Positions 1-5,788 are shown, numbered from the stretch's first letter. The stretch: DNA of 6,171 nt from an uncultured Longilinea sp. (GCA_937863945.1 CALMIB010000165.1:1-6171); one strand, 5' to 3'. Numbers and translations are program-made. The notes: generated by a model not told the origin, from the letters alone.

Positions 1-110
1 GCGTCGGCGTCTTCCGCAATCCGAAGGTCTTTTTGCAGCATGGCGACCGCGTGGAAATCGAAATTGAGAACCTGGGCGTGATTTCCAACCCGGTGAGAAC
101 GTTAGCATAA
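1..110 (+). CDS. Fumarylacetoacetate hydrolase (FAH) family protein, C-terminal fragment
   Basis: Only the last 35 residues are in the window; the gene is cut by the left edge, the first whole codon is at 3 and the stop TAA is at 108-110. The residues read VGVFRNPKVFLQHGDRVEIE and then a tail ending in ISNPVRTLA. This matches the C-terminal signature of the FAH fold, where a G-VG-FR-P-FL-pGD-VE-EIE-IG-L-NPV stretch closes the domain. Family members cleave or hydrate C-C bonds or decarboxylate beta-keto acids in catabolism of aromatics and related compounds (fumarylpyruvate or acylpyruvate hydrolases, 2-hydroxyhepta-2,4-dienedioate isomerases). The metal-binding and catalytic residues lie upstream, so the substrate cannot be told. 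A strong terminator follows 18 bases after the stop, so this is the end of its transcription unit. Confidence 0.85.
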   Translation, partial: VGVFRNPKVFLQHGDRVEIEIENLGVISNPVRTLA

Positions 111-128
111 GCGCGTTACGCACACGTT

Positions 129-159
129 AAAACGCCAGGCGGGTTGCCTGGCGTTTTTT
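129..159 (+). terminator. Intrinsic terminator of the FAH-family gene
   Basis: A GC-rich stem pairs AACGCCAGGC (131-140) with GCCTGGCG and the following T bases (146 onward) around the loop GGGTT (141-145). It runs straight into a T6 tract (154-159). A-U pairs extend the stem by about two on each side. Geometry and U-tract are textbook rho-independent, directed on the + strand and separating the FAH gene from the LRR gene. Confidence 0.93.
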
Positions 160-239
160 AGAAACCTATACCGGCTGCGGGTCAATCCATGCACATCCCC
201 ACGATCTGTTCACAACAAAGAGATAAGGCAGGCGGTCAA

Positions 240-248
240 TGTTATAAT
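240..248 (+). promoter_or_regulatory. Extended -10 promoter (TGTTATAAT) of the LRR-LCP unit
   Basis: A perfect TATAAT (243-248) is preceded by TG at 240-241 with one base between, which is a consensus extended -10 element. No good -35 hexamer lies 16-18 bases upstream, which extended -10 promoters tolerate. Initiation about 7 bases downstream falls at 255-256. The hexamer overlaps the first in-frame ATG (247), so a transcript from this promoter would lack that ATG and could begin at or beside the in-frame GTG at 256. Confidence 0.6.
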
Positions 249-795
249 GGACCGCGTGGAAAACAGTACACCGATAAGTTCAAACAAAGCGCTTCACACC
301 CAGCTTCCAATTCAGGTCTTCCAGCGGCCGGCCGGCTCTGCGCCGGGCAGCGACTGGCAGGAGCTGGACGCCGGTCCGGGCGTGTTGCACCTGCCCGCCG
401 GGGCCGAATTTGCCGTCCGCGGCCGAAACCTGAATGATGAACTGCTCGAGCAGTTGATCGCCGAGATGGACGGCCTTAAAGAAATTGTCTCTCTCAACCT
501 TGCTGAATGCCGCAACGTCACCAATGACGGCGTGCGCTTTATCAAAACCCTGAACCACCTGACAGAACTCAACCTCAGTTCGTGCAGCCTCACCGACAGC
601 GGTTTGGCCGAGCTAAAACCGCTCACCCGGCTGCTGCGTTTAAATATCAGCTATTGCAACCGCATCACCAATCAGGGGATATTGCACCTGCGCAACCTGA
701 GACGGTTGGAATACCTGGATCTGCAGGGTTGCGTGAAGATCAACAAAGGTGGATTGGTCAAGCTCCAACGGCATAACCTGACCATCCATAAATAG
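247..795 (+). CDS. Leucine-rich repeat (cysteine-containing subtype) protein
   Basis: A 182-residue protein, probably cytoplasmic because no signal peptide or membrane segment is visible. After a low-complexity N-terminus (about 1-35) and a short non-repeat part (about 36-76), four LRRs of 24-25 residues fill the rest: about 77-101, 102-125, 126-150 and 151-175. Each has an L-x-L-x-x-C core followed by T/N-x-x-G-L. The cysteines at 88, 113, 137 and 162 keep a 24-25 residue period, the pattern of the LRR-CC subtype known from F-box proteins. Such domains bind proteins; no enzymatic motif is present and the partner is unknown. The start is uncertain: ATG 247 overlaps a TATAAT box and has no close Shine-Dalgarno, so GTG 256 (leaderless) is a real alternative. 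It is followed after 48 bases by the LCP gene, probably co-transcribed. Confidence 0.85.
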   Translation: MDRVENSTPISSNKALHTQLPIQVFQRPAGSAPGSDWQELDAGPGVLHLPAGAEFAVRGRNLNDELLEQLIAEMDGLKEIVSLNLAECRNVTNDGVRFIKTLNHLTELNLSSCSLTDSGLAELKPLTRLLRLNISYCNRITNQGILHLRNLRRLEYLDLQGCVKINKGGLVKLQRHNLTIHK

Positions 796-843
796 AAAAC
801 TGGAGGCGCTTGCCGGAAATTCCCGGCGGGCCTGTTTGTTTGC

Positions 844-1767
844 ATGTCACAACCCAACCGCACCTATCCATCGGGCAACACCGCACCCGTACCACCGTCC
901 CAAAAAACGGACCCCCTTTCGCATTACCAACCCATCCCGGTCAAATCGCTCAAACCGCTGCCGCGCAAGCGGCGCAGGTGGGGCTGGTGGCTGGTCGTGC
1001 TGGTGCTGGTTTACTTGCTGGCCCCGCTGCGCACCAACCTGCTGGTGCTGGGCACGGACCGCACCGAGGGCATGAACATCGGCCGCAGCGACACCATTCT
1101 GCTGCTCAGCATCGTGCCGCTCCAGCCCTATGTATCCATGCTCTCCATCCCGCGCGACCTGTGGGTGACCATCCCGGGCGTCGGTGAGGACCGCATCAAC
1201 ACCGCTCACTTTTACGCCGAAGCCAGCCAACCCGGCAGCGGGCCGGATGCAACCCTGGAGACCATTCGCGCCAACTTCGGCGTGCGCGTCAGCCGGTATG
1301 TGTCAATCAATTTCGACGGTTTTGTCGAGATGATCGATGCCGTCGGAGGCGTGGATATCGAGCTGGCACAGGCCGAAGGCGGTCTGCCCGCGGGAAAGCA
1401 CCACCTGGATGCCGGTCAGGCGCTGGCCTTCGTGCGCGAACGCTACAGCAGTGACGATTTTTACCGCATGCGTCACGGGCAAATGGTCGTCCAGGCGGCG
1501 GTAGGCAAAATGGCCAACCCGGCCAACTGGTGGCGCTGGCCGGGCCTTGTCAGCGCACTCAGCCGCGCCGTGAACACCAACGTTCCTTTTTACGACTGGC
1601 CGCGCCTGGGGCTGGCCCTGCTGCGCGCCGCTTTGACCGATACGATCGATGCGCACGTGATCGACCGCGATTACGTCACGCCCTACACCACCGACCAGGG
1701 CGCTAACATCCTCCTGCCCAACTGGGATGCCATTCATCCACTGGTCGTGGAGTTGTTTGCCCCCTGA
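844..1767 (+). CDS. LytR-CpsA-Psr (LCP) family glycopolymer transferase, membrane-anchored
   Basis: A 307-residue protein. A Pro/Lys-rich cytoplasmic N-terminus (1-45, with the basic patch RKRRR at 41-45) leads into one membrane helix (about 47-62) and then an extracytoplasmic LCP domain. Visible family motifs are LVLGTDR (67-73), GRSDTILLLSI (80-90), SIPRDLWV (101-108), RINTAH (117-122), YVSINFDGFVEMIDAVGGVD (152-171), LDAGQALAFVRERY (188-201) and R-x-R-H-x-Q (208-213). The conserved Arg and Asp residues bind a polyprenyl-phosphate donor in studied members. The family transfers wall glycopolymers from lipid carriers to peptidoglycan or other acceptors; the polymer here is unknown. No C-terminal LytR_C domain is seen. 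ATG 844 lacks a clear Shine-Dalgarno; the GGAGG at 802-806 is 37 bases upstream. The gene lies 48 bases after the LRR gene and ends 30 bases from the convergent UbiB gene. Confidence 0.92.
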   Translation: MSQPNRTYPSGNTAPVPPSQKTDPLSHYQPIPVKSLKPLPRKRRRWGWWLVVLVLVYLLAPLRTNLLVLGTDRTEGMNIGRSDTILLLSIVPLQPYVSMLSIPRDLWVTIPGVGEDRINTAHFYAEASQPGSGPDATLETIRANFGVRVSRYVSINFDGFVEMIDAVGGVDIELAQAEGGLPAGKHHLDAGQALAFVRERYSSDDFYRMRHGQMVVQAAVGKMANPANWWRWPGLVSALSRAVNTNVPFYDWPRLGLALLRAALTDTIDAHVIDRDYVTPYTTDQGANILLPNWDAIHPLVVELFAP

Positions 1768-1797
1768 ACGGATCCTTCCACGCGCGGGCAGGCTGAA

Positions 1798-3465
1798 TCA
1801 GCGTAAAACCCACAGAAACGCCAGGACGGCCGCGCCAGATAATATGCCGGCTGGCATGTACTCACCGGCGATATAAAGCTGTACCGCGCCCAGCAGCAGC
1901 GCGGCAAACATCACCGCGCCTGCCAGCCGATTGACGCTCCGATCCAACCGGTCAACGCCCTTTTTCAGATCCGGCGTGCGCACTTCCAGGTTGCCCTGCT
2001 CCATGCGCGCGACCAATCGATCCAGTTTGCGCGGCAGTGAGAACAACGCCTGGGCAAAAACGCCCAATTCCGCCAGCCAGGTCTTCCAACGGCTTCCACC
2101 CTCCTCTGCCACCAACTTCTGCACGTACGGACCGATGCTCGACCAGGCATTAAAGTCAACGTCCAGGCCGGTGCACAGTCCCGAAAGGATGCTCAGGCAG
2201 CGCACCAGCAGAACAATATTTTCCGGCACCTGGAAGGGCATTTCATAGAGCAAGTTTTCAAATTCACGCAGGAAATCGAACAACTCTTCCTGCGAAAAAT
2301 TCATCAGCTCGGGCGCGGTCATGCCCCAGAAGCGCTCAAAAACGCGCGCGCCCGCCCGCTCCAACAGTTCAAGATCAGCGTCAGGCAACAGGACGCCCAG
2401 CATCTGATAGGCTTTGACGATTCGCGCCGGGTCGCGGGTGCCCACGGCGATCAACATTTCACGCAGGCCGTTCATTTGCCCGGGCGTAATCTGCCCGGTC
2501 ATGCCAAAATCAATAAACACCAGCAACCATTCCGCCCTGGTTTTGCCTTCGCCAGGCGGCATGGGTTTGACAAACAGGTTGCCAGGGTGCGGGTCGGCAT
2601 GGAAAAAGCGGTCGTCATAAATCTGCTTCATGTAGGTGCCAAACAACCGTTGCGCCACCTCCGCGCGGCTAATTCCCGCGGCTTCGATGCTGGCGTAATC
2701 CGTGATCTTGATGGCTTGCACATTTTCCAGCGTCAACACGCGCCGGGTGGTTGTCGGCCAGTGCACCCGCGGAACATAAACGCCCGGGTAATTTTTGAAG
2801 TTCGCGGCAAAAAGTTCCGCGTTTTGGCCTTCATGTAAATAATCGATCTCCTCATACAGCGACCGGCTGAATTCGACGATCAATGCAGGCGCATCCACGC
2901 GCTTGCGGATAAAAGCAAACCGGTTCACCCAACCGCCCACCACGCGCAGGGCTGCCAGGTCAACCTCCACAATTTGCTGGATGTCCGGACGTTGCACCTT
3001 CACCACCACGTCGCGCGTGCTGTTGGTCTCGTCAGGATTAGTGTGCAGGCAGGCGCGGTGTACCTGGCCAATCGAAGCCGACGCGACCGGCTGTTCCTCA
3101 AAACAGTCAAATAAATCGTCGAGCGGTGCGCCCAGTTCGCTTTCCGCGACGGCCCGAATGCGGTCGAAGGGCTCAGCTTTGACCTCATCCTGCAAACCGG
3201 CCAGCTCATCCGTGACTTCCCGCGGCAGCACATCCAGCCGCGCCGAAAGAAACTGCCCCACTTTGATCATCACGCCGCCGAGCTGAACGGCAAGCGCGCG
3301 AAAATTCACTGCGATCTGGTGGTAACGGTTTTTACGGGTGCGGTTGCCCGGTCCAGTGAGACGCAACCGGGGCAGGAATACATCCCAAAAGCCCACGCTG
3401 ATCAAAACGCGGGCGAAAAACCACAGGATGCGGCGATAACGGGCTCGGTATGAGGATGATGTCAT
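1798..3465 (-). CDS. UbiB/ABC1/AarF (ADCK-like) atypical protein kinase family protein
   Basis: A 555-residue protein from ATG 3465. Family marks in order are the KxGQ motif (K68-Q71, in IKVGQFLSAR), QD at 92-93, the Ala-rich-loop equivalent ASASIGQVH (128-136), the VAIK-type lysine K156 in VVVKVQRP, E-x-DY...E..N around 206-215, HADPHPGN (289-296) and DFG (319-321). The C-terminus has two membrane helices (about 514-533 and 538-554). The intact ATP-binding residues suggest an active ATPase. UbiB/COQ8 proteins support isoprenoid quinone biosynthesis or lipid handling at the membrane; with no quinone genes nearby the target here is unknown. A longer frame runs to TTG 3522 but overlaps the upstream gene by 35 bases. 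ATG 3465 lies 22 bases after that gene's stop with only a weak purine stretch before it, which fits translational coupling in a two-gene operon. Confidence 0.93.
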   Translation of the reverse strand: MTSSSYRARYRRILWFFARVLISVGFWDVFLPRLRLTGPGNRTRKNRYHQIAVNFRALAVQLGGVMIKVGQFLSARLDVLPREVTDELAGLQDEVKAEPFDRIRAVAESELGAPLDDLFDCFEEQPVASASIGQVHRACLHTNPDETNSTRDVVVKVQRPDIQQIVEVDLAALRVVGGWVNRFAFIRKRVDAPALIVEFSRSLYEEIDYLHEGQNAELFAANFKNYPGVYVPRVHWPTTTRRVLTLENVQAIKITDYASIEAAGISRAEVAQRLFGTYMKQIYDDRFFHADPHPGNLFVKPMPPGEGKTRAEWLLVFIDFGMTGQITPGQMNGLREMLIAVGTRDPARIVKAYQMLGVLLPDADLELLERAGARVFERFWGMTAPELMNFSQEELFDFLREFENLLYEMPFQVPENIVLLVRCLSILSGLCTGLDVDFNAWSSIGPYVQKLVAEEGGSRWKTWLAELGVFAQALFSLPRKLDRLVARMEQGNLEVRTPDLKKGVDRLDRSVNRLAGAVMFAALLLGAVQLYIAGEYMPAGILSGAAVLAFLWVLR

Positions 3466-3487
3466 TCTTCCGCTCGCCGCAACGGCT

Positions 3488-4417
3488 TTACTCCCTGGGC
3501 TGCGTTTCAACGGCCGCCTCAATTTGCTCGGCCAGTTGAATGTACGCTTTCAAATCTTGCATATGGATCGGACTGTTTTCGCCATTGGCTGCCAGCATCA
3601 CCGTGCCCAGCCCGAAAATCCGCTCAATGAAATTCTGCCGGTAGCTGATCCCCTGAATCCGGTCGAGCGGCAGGCTTTTTTGCGCGCGCGATACCAGGCT
3701 GTCCTCAACGATCAGCCGGCGGTTGGTGAGGATGTAGGCGGTGAATTGCTGCTGCAGCACGCGCACCGTCACCGCAGCGATGGTCAGCGCGACTACGACC
3801 AGCATGGACATGAACAACAGGTTCGTGTTTACCGTCACGCGCTCTACCGCCCAGGGAAATACCACCGCTACTAAGACCACCACCAGGATGACGATCAGGA
3901 TGCCAACTGTCAGAACGGGCAAAAGAGACGGCTTGGTTTTAAGGACGATTTTTTCAGCCGAACGCTCGACGCGCGTATCGTTTTCGACTTTTACGGGTTG
4001 GGTTTTTTCCCGCGGTTCTTCCGCGATGGGCTCGATCGACGAGAGCGTGGGGACCTCATCCGGCTCGGCGGTTTCTTCTGGATCGGCAAACAGCCGCTCA
4101 TCGGCTTCAGGCTGGTATTTCTCAAAGCCTTCACGGAAAACTTCTTCCGGCGGCGTTTCCACCGGCTCGGCAGGTTTTACCCCACGCGCCCTCAATTGCG
4201 CCGCGCCTTTGGATGCCAGCGCGTGCGCAGGATCGATCCGCAGCACCTGCTCCAGGCATTCCAGGCGGTCCACATCGCTCTCCACAGCGCCTGAAAGCCA
4301 TAACCAGGCCTGCAAATCATCATTGTCTTCCTCAAGCGCAGCCACAAAAAGCTTTTGGGCGCGTTCTTTATCGCCCGCCTTGAGTGCCGCAATCCCATCC
4401 TGAGTCAATTGATTCAT
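3488..4417 (-). CDS. TPR-like plus bacterial PH (bPH_2/YdbT-type) domain membrane protein
   Basis: A 309-residue protein in three parts. Residues 1-78 form a TPR-like helical region (ALKAGDKERAQKLFVAALEE, then QAWLWLSG and VLRIDPAHALASKGAAQL). An acidic Pro/Glu-rich, probably disordered linker covers about 80-160. Two membrane helices (about 165-187 and 198-220) are followed by a bacterial PH-like domain (about 224-303) starting TAYILTNRRLIVEDSLVS and containing LPLDRIQGISYRQNFIERIF and GTVMLAA, typical of the bPH_2 family. Both soluble parts should face the cytoplasm. Function is not established; bPH_2 proteins are membrane-associated, and the TPR part suggests a protein partner. The start is well set: GGGGAGG (4429-4423) sits 5 bases before ATG 4417. 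It is the first gene of an operon with UbiB. Confidence 0.88.
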   Translation of the reverse strand: MNQLTQDGIAALKAGDKERAQKLFVAALEEDNDDLQAWLWLSGAVESDVDRLECLEQVLRIDPAHALASKGAAQLRARGVKPAEPVETPPEEVFREGFEKYQPEADERLFADPEETAEPDEVPTLSSIEPIAEEPREKTQPVKVENDTRVERSAEKIVLKTKPSLLPVLTVGILIVILVVVLVAVVFPWAVERVTVNTNLLFMSMLVVVALTIAAVTVRVLQQQFTAYILTNRRLIVEDSLVSRAQKSLPLDRIQGISYRQNFIERIFGLGTVMLAANGENSPIHMQDLKAYIQLAEQIEAAVETQPRE

Positions 4418-4450
4418 TGCCGCCTCCCCTCATAGGCTGTTCGTCTCCTT

Positions 4451-4479
4451 AGTGTAGCATATCTTAAAGCGTTTTTGAA
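4451..4479 (-). promoter_or_regulatory. Promoter of the TPR/bPH-UbiB operon
   Basis: Reading the minus strand, TTCAAA (4479-4474) and TACACT (4456-4451) are separated by 17 bases, and TG sits one base upstream of the -10 (4459-4458) as an extended -10. The predicted start near 4444 leaves a leader of about 27 bases containing the Shine-Dalgarno. It lies immediately after the terminator of the preceding minus-strand gene, which supports an independent start. Confidence 0.55.
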
Positions 4480-4483
4480 ACAT

Positions 4484-4513
4484 TAAAAAGAAACAGCCGG
4501 TGTTTCCGGCTGT
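4484..4513 (-). terminator. Intrinsic terminator of the secreted-protein gene
   Basis: On the minus strand a perfect 8-bp stem, ACAGCCGG with CCGGCTGT (4513-4506 and 4500-4493), closes the loop AAACA. It is followed by TTTCTTTTT (4492-4484). It starts 23 bases after the stop of the 5055-4537 gene and ends just before the next promoter. Confidence 0.9.
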
Positions 4514-4536
4514 CATTCGTCTAAAAGAGGGATCGT

Positions 4537-5055
4537 TTATGGATTAACCTGCGGGGCTGTGCTTCCCCAACTTCCCTGGCGCATGCCGCCGGCGCAGCCG
4601 GCCCCGCCCATGCGCGCGCCGCGGGATTGCATCCAATCCGCCTGCTCCTGGGTGATCAGACCCTGCGCGACTGCCTGCTCCAGCACCGCGGCATGGATTT
4701 CCACGCGGGCTGCCTGGAATTCTTCGGCAGTCATGCCGGTCGAGATGGCAATCTCGTACATCGTTTCACCGTCCACGATGCGTTGGTTGAGTTCATCAAT
4801 GCCCAACCCCAACTTCGCGGACCAGGCTTCGATCATCAGATCGTGCATCGGGCCTTCCTGGGTGCCGGCATACGCCTGCCCCATCATGCCGCCGCGTCCG
4901 CCCATCCGGCCCTGTCCCATCATGCCGTATCCGGGCTGCTGGCCTTCCACCAGCGGGGCCACCGGACCCTGCGCATTGACCAGACCAAACACGCCTAAAA
5001 CCGCGCCCACCAGGGCCGCGCCAATCAGCACACCCACAAATATCTTACCCATCAT
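4537..5055 (-). CDS. Small secreted protein with Gly/Met-rich segment and helical DUF2680-like domain
   Basis: A 172-residue protein with an N-terminal signal peptide: M-M-G-K, then a hydrophobic run to about 26 and likely cleavage near VNA-QG (28/29). The mature part opens with a Gly/Met/Arg-rich low-complexity stretch (about 43-61, with repeated GMMGQ and RMGG). A helical domain follows (about 66-146) with AKLGLGIDELNQRI, GETMYEIA, GMTAEEF and GLITQEQADWM, then a Gly-rich tail with a single Cys (154). The helical domain resembles DUF2680-type exported proteins, which have no firm function; this match is from memory and moderate. The Met and His content could suggest metal binding, but no defined site is seen. 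AAGGAG (5064-5059) lies 3 bases from the first ATG (5055) and 6 from the second (5052), so the second may be used. The gene is monocistronic, with an array of phased direct repeats upstream. Confidence 0.82.
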   Translation of the reverse strand: MMGKIFVGVLIGAALVGAVLGVFGLVNAQGPVAPLVEGQQPGYGMMGQGRMGGRGGMMGQAYAGTQEGPMHDLMIEAWSAKLGLGIDELNQRIVDGETMYEIAISTGMTAEEFQAARVEIHAAVLEQAVAQGLITQEQADWMQSRGARMGGAGCAGGMRQGSWGSTAPQVNP

Positions 5056-5094
5056 TTTCTCCTTAATCCAGGTTTGTCGTTGCTTGATGGCTTT

Positions 5095-5100
5095 ATCTTA
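5095..5100 (-). promoter_or_regulatory. Candidate -10 element of the secreted-protein gene
   Basis: TAAGAT on the minus strand (5100-5095) matches five of six -10 positions. The predicted start near 5088 gives a leader of about 33 bases. No TTGACA-like -35 sits 16-18 bases upstream; that space is occupied by the direct repeats, as in promoters that need an activator. Confidence 0.5.
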
Positions 5101-5102
5101 CC

Positions 5103-5148
5103 GAAGAGTTGTGAAGAACTTATGAAGGAATTTTGAAGAGGTGATGAA
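5103..5148 (-). repeat. Phased 11-bp direct repeats, likely OmpR/PhoB-type response-regulator box
   Basis: Read on the minus strand, the units are TTCATCACCTC (5148-5138), TTCAAAATTCC (5137-5127), TTCATAAGTTC (5126-5116), TTCACAACTC (5115-5106) and a degenerate TTCGG (5105-5101). TTC recurs at steps of 11, 11, 11 and 10 bases. One turn of DNA per unit in direct orientation, just upstream of a -10 without a -35, is the arrangement used by winged-helix response regulators of the OmpR/PhoB family. The regulator is not in the window, so its identity and signal are unknown. Confidence 0.6.
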
Positions 5149-5149
5149 T

Positions 5150-5185
5150 AAAAAAACACACCCGGAAGTCTGATTCTTCCGGGTG
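5150..5185 (-). terminator. Intrinsic terminator of the RRM protein gene
   Basis: On the minus strand a perfect 10-bp stem, CACCCGGAAG with CTTCCGGGTG (5185-5176 and 5168-5159), closes a 7-base loop. After TG it is followed by seven T (5156-5150). It begins 24 bases after the stop of the RRM gene. Confidence 0.93.
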
Positions 5186-5209
5186 ATTTCAGATGCAAGG
5201 TGAATCGTG

Positions 5210-5581
5210 TTACCAGTCTCGCCGTCCACCGCCGCCTGTACCGCCGCGGCGATCGTTACCGTAACCGCCCGAGCCGCCCGGCCGGCGACCACCGCCGCCA
5301 AAGCCGTCGCGGTCGCCACCGCCGCCAGGGCGGCGTTCTTCGCGCGGGCGGGCTTCGTTCACGGTCAATGCGCGGCCGCGGTAATCCTTGCCGTTCATGC
5401 CGGTAATGGCGGCGCGGCCGGCATCGTCCGTTCCCATTTCAACGAACGCAAACCCTCGAGACTGCCCGGTCAACTTGTCTTTGATGATGGAGACGGAAAC
5501 CACTTCGCCGAAGGCCTCAAATGCCTGTCGAAGCTCGTCTTCGCTCGCCTGGTACGACAGATTGCCAACGTAGATATTCAT
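5210..5581 (-). CDS. RRM-domain RNA-binding protein with Gly/Arg-rich tail
   Basis: A 123-residue protein from ATG 5581: one RNA recognition motif (residues 1-80) and a Gly/Arg-rich tail (about 81-123) ending in RRDW. Both RRM signatures are present: RNP2 IYVGNL (3-8) and RNP1 RGFAFVEM (42-49), with the aromatic residues that stack on RNA. The size and layout match the single-RRM glycine-rich proteins of cyanobacteria and other bacteria (Rbp type). These are cytoplasmic, bind single-stranded RNA, and are often cold- or stress-induced; that role is inferred by family. A longer frame reaches 5617, but AGGGAG (5595-5590) lies 8 bases before ATG 5581 and the RRM begins right there, so 5581 is chosen. 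Its leader is long and structured, and it has its own terminator. Confidence 0.94.
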   Translation of the reverse strand: MNIYVGNLSYQASEDELRQAFEAFGEVVSVSIIKDKLTGQSRGFAFVEMGTDDAGRAAITGMNGKDYRGRALTVNEARPREERRPGGGGDRDGFGGGGRRPGGSGGYGNDRRGGTGGGGRRDW

Positions 5582-5788
5582 CCAAACAACTCCCTTTGCC
5601 CTGCAAGGCGGAAACAAGTCTACCCAGTGGAAAAGAAATCGGCCGGTTAGCAGCCGGCGGAGAGAGGTGGCACAACCTCGGCAGGCGAACTTCTGATCAA
5701 TGGGCAGTCAATGAACGGAAGTGAAATGAAAAACCGCACACGCCCCATCGTGTGCCCGAATGAATGTTTATTGGCGGTCTTCACTCAC
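5582..5788 (-). promoter_or_regulatory. Long structured 5' leader of the RRM gene
   Basis: From the predicted transcription start near 5788 to the start codon is about 207 bases with no convincing gene. Read on the minus strand it holds: a terminator-like hairpin (5755-5729); a 5-bp hairpin GAGGT/ACCTC (5679-5664); a 5-bp hairpin GCCGG/CCGGC (5658-5642) followed by the T-rich ATTTCTTTT; and near the start codon CCTTGC (5608-5603), which can pair with GCAAAGG (5599-5593, one bulged A). The last pairing would mask part of the AGGGAG Shine-Dalgarno. This suggests conditional expression such as attenuation or a temperature-sensitive leader. It matches no riboswitch class that I recognise. Confidence 0.45.
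5729..5755 (-). terminator. Terminator-like hairpin inside the RRM leader
   Basis: On the minus strand GCACACG (5755-5749) pairs perfectly with CGTGTGC (5742-5736) around a 6-base loop ATGGGG. GG and T5 (5733-5729) follow. No T tract follows on the + strand, so it is directed toward the RRM gene. No minus-strand gene lies upstream to need a terminator, so it would act about 35-60 bases into the RRM transcript as an attenuator, or end a short leader RNA. Confidence 0.55.

Noticed and set aside
189..437. 82-residue + strand frame starting at ATG 189
   Set aside because: It overlaps the LRR gene out of frame, its start lies upstream of the TATAAT promoter, and its Arg/Gly/Pro-rich translation has no domain.
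812..827. Small inverted repeat GCCGG/CCGGC between the LRR and LCP genes
   Set aside because: Only 5 bp, with no T tract after it; not a terminator, and too weak to call a regulatory site.
810..1187. + strand frame from TTG 810, close behind the GGAGG at 802-806
   Set aside because: It runs out of frame through the clear LCP gene with a low-complexity Ala/Gly/His-rich product. The spacing of 3 bases to a TTG is poor, so the GGAGG is probably chance or part of the upstream gene's end.
3466..3522. N-terminal extension of UbiB to TTG 3522
   Set aside because: It would overlap the upstream gene by 35 bases with a Lys/Arg/Ser-rich sequence not typical of the family; ATG 3465 directly precedes the conserved N-terminus.
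3741..4403. 220-residue + strand frame opposite the TPR/bPH gene
   Set aside because: Ser/Thr/Arg-rich shadow of the minus-strand gene, with no domain and no ribosome site; the minus-strand frame has recognisable bPH and TPR-like features.
4559..5125. 188-residue + strand frame opposite the secreted-protein gene
   Set aside because: Pro/Ser/Arg-rich shadow; the minus-strand frame has a signal peptide, Shine-Dalgarno and terminator.
5647..5748. 33-codon minus-strand frame inside the RRM leader starting at an ATG in the hairpin loop
   Set aside because: No ribosome site, start buried in the hairpin, and no recognisable composition; likely chance.
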